Assembly: GCF_046630445.1 (NCBI RefSeq)
Contig: NC_092342.1
Location: 86,311,001-86,375,000, forward strand
Direction of reading: 5' to 3'
DNA from: Rutidosis leptorrhynchoides
Lineage: Eukaryota > Streptophyta > Magnoliopsida > Asterales > Asteraceae
Length of the DNA: 64,000 nucleotides
Under the pieces are notes generated by a model, which did no database searches, was not told the origin of the DNA, and was given only the letters and a program-made list of their open reading frames with translations. Of this stretch, positions 61,849-64,000 are shown piece after piece (position 1 is the stretch's first letter; each line of letters opens with the position of its first letter). The position numbers and the translations under genes were made by a program.

Positions 61849-63942
61849 ATGCAATTGTTGAGTCAAAATTTATTTGGTTCTACGGTTGTTAACATAGAAT
61901 GTTCTCTTGTTTCAGTTCTTAGCAGGGTAGATGAACAGGCAGAGGGGGATCAAGAAAAGGATGTTATTATTTCTACTGATGAGCTCTCTGTTTCTGCTAC
62001 TGGTGTTGGTGCTACTGATTCGTCTACTGGTGGTGCTGATCCTAGTGTTGTTGCTTCTATTGCTGCCGGCTCTACTGGAGACATTGTGGATGCTGGTTCC
62101 ACAGATCTTACTATTAATGAGGAGCTAGCTAATGCTGATATTTCTGATGCTCCTCCTACAGTCTCCGGTATTGCTACTTCAACCACTGATTCTGAAGTGG
62201 TTGATGAGATGATAATGGAACCTCCTCATGCACTTGAAAATGTTATTGATAATATTGTTAAGGAGGTTCTTGATTTTGATGTTGCTACCACTACCACTGT
62301 TACACCTCCAACTGCTGCTACTACTGAAGTGGTTATTAGTGGTGGCTCGAATGATGATGATAATGCCTCCTCGTCTTCATTTCTTCAGGATGTTGGCTAT
62401 GTTCCAAAAGAACCACAGATAGATACTAGTGTTTCTGCTATTGTTATTTCATCTTCTAAGCAGTTATCAGCTGCTGCTACTGGTTCTGCGGAACCTACTT
62501 TGGATGCTGGTACCTCCATTACTATTACCACTGATTCTTCTCAGGCTACTGATTCTGGTGAGAAGAAACCATATGTGTGTCAGGTACCAGATCCTGATGA
62601 AGTTGTACCTAACTTCATCTACAGGGGAGCCTCTATTGCTCCCAAGATTGCCTTGCTGGTGGATCAGCTGACTATTGATCCTCAAAGTGCTTTAATCTCA
62701 ACCAGCAAGCTACCAAGGGAAGAGCTGGTTAAACTATTATCTCAGGTTGATCGACCAGTAAGAAAAGAAGTATATAAGAGGCTGGCCACCCTACAACAAA
62801 TCAATGAGCAGCCATACTACCATTACTTTGGTATGGCTCTAGCTGTTTCTCTATGGCCTGGTACTTGGAGGCCTCTCAAGTTCATCATAGATCCTGTCAC
62901 TAAGAAGTGTGTGATGCAGAATGTCCTTGATTCGCCAGTACATTCTAATTCTTTAGCTTCTTCCTCATCATCTTCTTCATCTGATGGTGATGCTGATAAA
63001 GGTGCTGGTAAGGGCAAACCAGTCACTCATGATAATGTCACGGGTTCCAAAGACACACTAGTGGATCTCACTGATGATGCTGATAATGATGCTGACAAGG
63101 ATACCAGTGGTTCTAAACCTTCGGGTGAAGGTAAAAATGATGGTGATCATGGTGATGAGTCAGATTCTGACCTTCCACCTCCACCACCCCACGGAGGTAA
63201 TCCTATTGTCACTGCTAGTGATCGCCCCTCAACCAGTAGTTTTGATCCTACTGAGGTGGCTACTATTTCTACACTGGCTGTTTATCGTACAGTAGCCAAA
63301 ATTACACCAGATCTACAAAGAACTATCCGCACTACTCTTGTTGATCGAATGACTGAAACCATACGCAGAGCTGAGGATGTTACAACTTCTACTATTGAAG
63401 CTCAGCTCAAACAAGTATGTGCTTTTGCTGATCTTGCGGTGGATGCCATTGTCCAACACCATGAAGAAGAAGAAGAGGACCTAAAAAGGCTAATCATCTC
63501 TCACAATGAATACACTGATCATATTGCCCATCTTTAAGCTGAACTTGATGCTGCTAATAGAAGGATTCTCTTTCTAAATGAGGAGAATAGGGTTTTAGAA
63601 GAGAGATTGGATTCGCAGGAATAGCAAATGGCCATAATGGTTCCTGCCTCTGCTTATGTTCAAATGGTAGAGATTATGCAATGAATGGCTGCCCTACAAG
63701 ATGATGTTAGGGCCACTGTTGATCAAATGGCCATGGGTATTGCAAGGAATGAAGTCAGAACTTCAAACCTATGTCTCAGGCAATATGGCGTAGATCCTGG
63801 TGCCCATCTATCTCATGCTGATGCTGATTGGAACAACTTTGCCTATTCAGTTCCTGAATTAGATAGTGATCTTGATGCACAGGTCTCCCCTGCTCATCCT
63901 TCTGCCCCTGCTGATGACAAAAAAGGGGGAGAAGAAGTCTAA
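61849..63942 (+). pseudogene. copia env-like gene, second part, acidic Ser/Thr-rich with coiled coil
   Basis: The frame is open from 61849 to a TAA at 63535-63537 (562 residues). Most of it is low-complexity Ser/Thr/Asp/Val-rich sequence, with a more compact segment near 62560-62900 (LVKLLSQVDRPVRKEVYKRL, YYHYFGMALAVSLWPGTWRP) and a helical segment near 63240-63530. The same frame continues to 63942 past TAG at 63622 and TGA at 63682, with a probable coiled coil (NRRILFLNEENRVLEERLDS). The long acidic C-terminal domain plus coiled coil is similar in style to Sirevirus env-like proteins; no clear membrane segment is visible. It runs into the polypurine tract. Confidence 0.6.
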
Positions 63943-63979
63943 AAAGAAGTCTAAAAAGAGAAAACAATCTGAGGGGGAG
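63919..63979 (+). promoter_or_regulatory. Multiple polypurine tracts of the copia element
   Basis: AAAAAAGGGGGAGAAGAAG (63919-63937) and GAGGGGGAG (63971-63979), with a purine-rich interval between. Repeated GGGGGA tracts before the 3' LTR are a described Sirevirus signature. Further GGGGGA runs are at 60934, 61055 and 61944. Confidence 0.75.
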
Positions 63980-64000
63980 CATGAGCATGAAAAGGCTCCA

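Overview
The window is plant nuclear DNA made almost entirely of nested transposable elements. I see no host gene. The AT-rich base composition, initiator-Met-tRNA and Asp-tRNA type primer sites, an Athila element, a Tekay-like chromovirus, a Sirevirus-like copia element and an RPA1-carrying Helitron all point to an angiosperm. A eudicot, perhaps Asteraceae, is my guess from general resemblance only.

Layout, from outside in. (1) A minus-strand LINE/L1-type reverse-transcriptase fragment occupies about 1-480. (2) A plus-strand Ty1/copia element of Sirevirus type begins with its LTR at 519 and runs off the right edge; its gag, protease and integrase start lie at 1515-4793, and the rest of integrase, RT, RNase H and env-like genes at 56697-63942. 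(3) A plus-strand Ty3/Athila element, 4794-56696, sits in the copia integrase gene, with LTRs of 1947 and 1945 bp and target duplication GGAAG. (4) Inside the Athila env-like ORF lies a minus-strand, coding-poor element with very long LTRs, 16908-32913, duplication TAAAG (called A here). (5) A 4.4 kb Helitron, 25792-30219, sits in the (AAT)n tract of A's right LTR and carries an intron-containing RPA1-like gene. (6) A minus-strand Tekay-type chromovirus, 34859-54059, lies in the Athila 3' region, duplication CCATT. (7) A second copy of the long-LTR family, 41950-52468 on the plus strand (called B), lies in the chromovirus 5' LTR, duplication TTAAA. Each LTR insertion whose two ends are visible has a 5-bp duplication, so the order of events can be read directly.

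None of the retroelement polyproteins is intact: each has stops and/or frameshifts, and most Athila stops look like C-to-T or G-to-A changes, as expected for old methylated copies. B has the most similar LTRs and is the youngest LTR element. The RPA1-like gene in the Helitron looks open through nine predicted exons.

The most unusual signals are: a 79-bp block shared by the copia env-like region and the Athila 3' region, which are different superfamilies; paired copies of a GCGATCGC-centred palindrome at four places in the Athila element; a tRNA-like stretch with Pol III box motifs inside the long LTRs of A and B; and repeated polypurine-tract-like boxes inside several elements.
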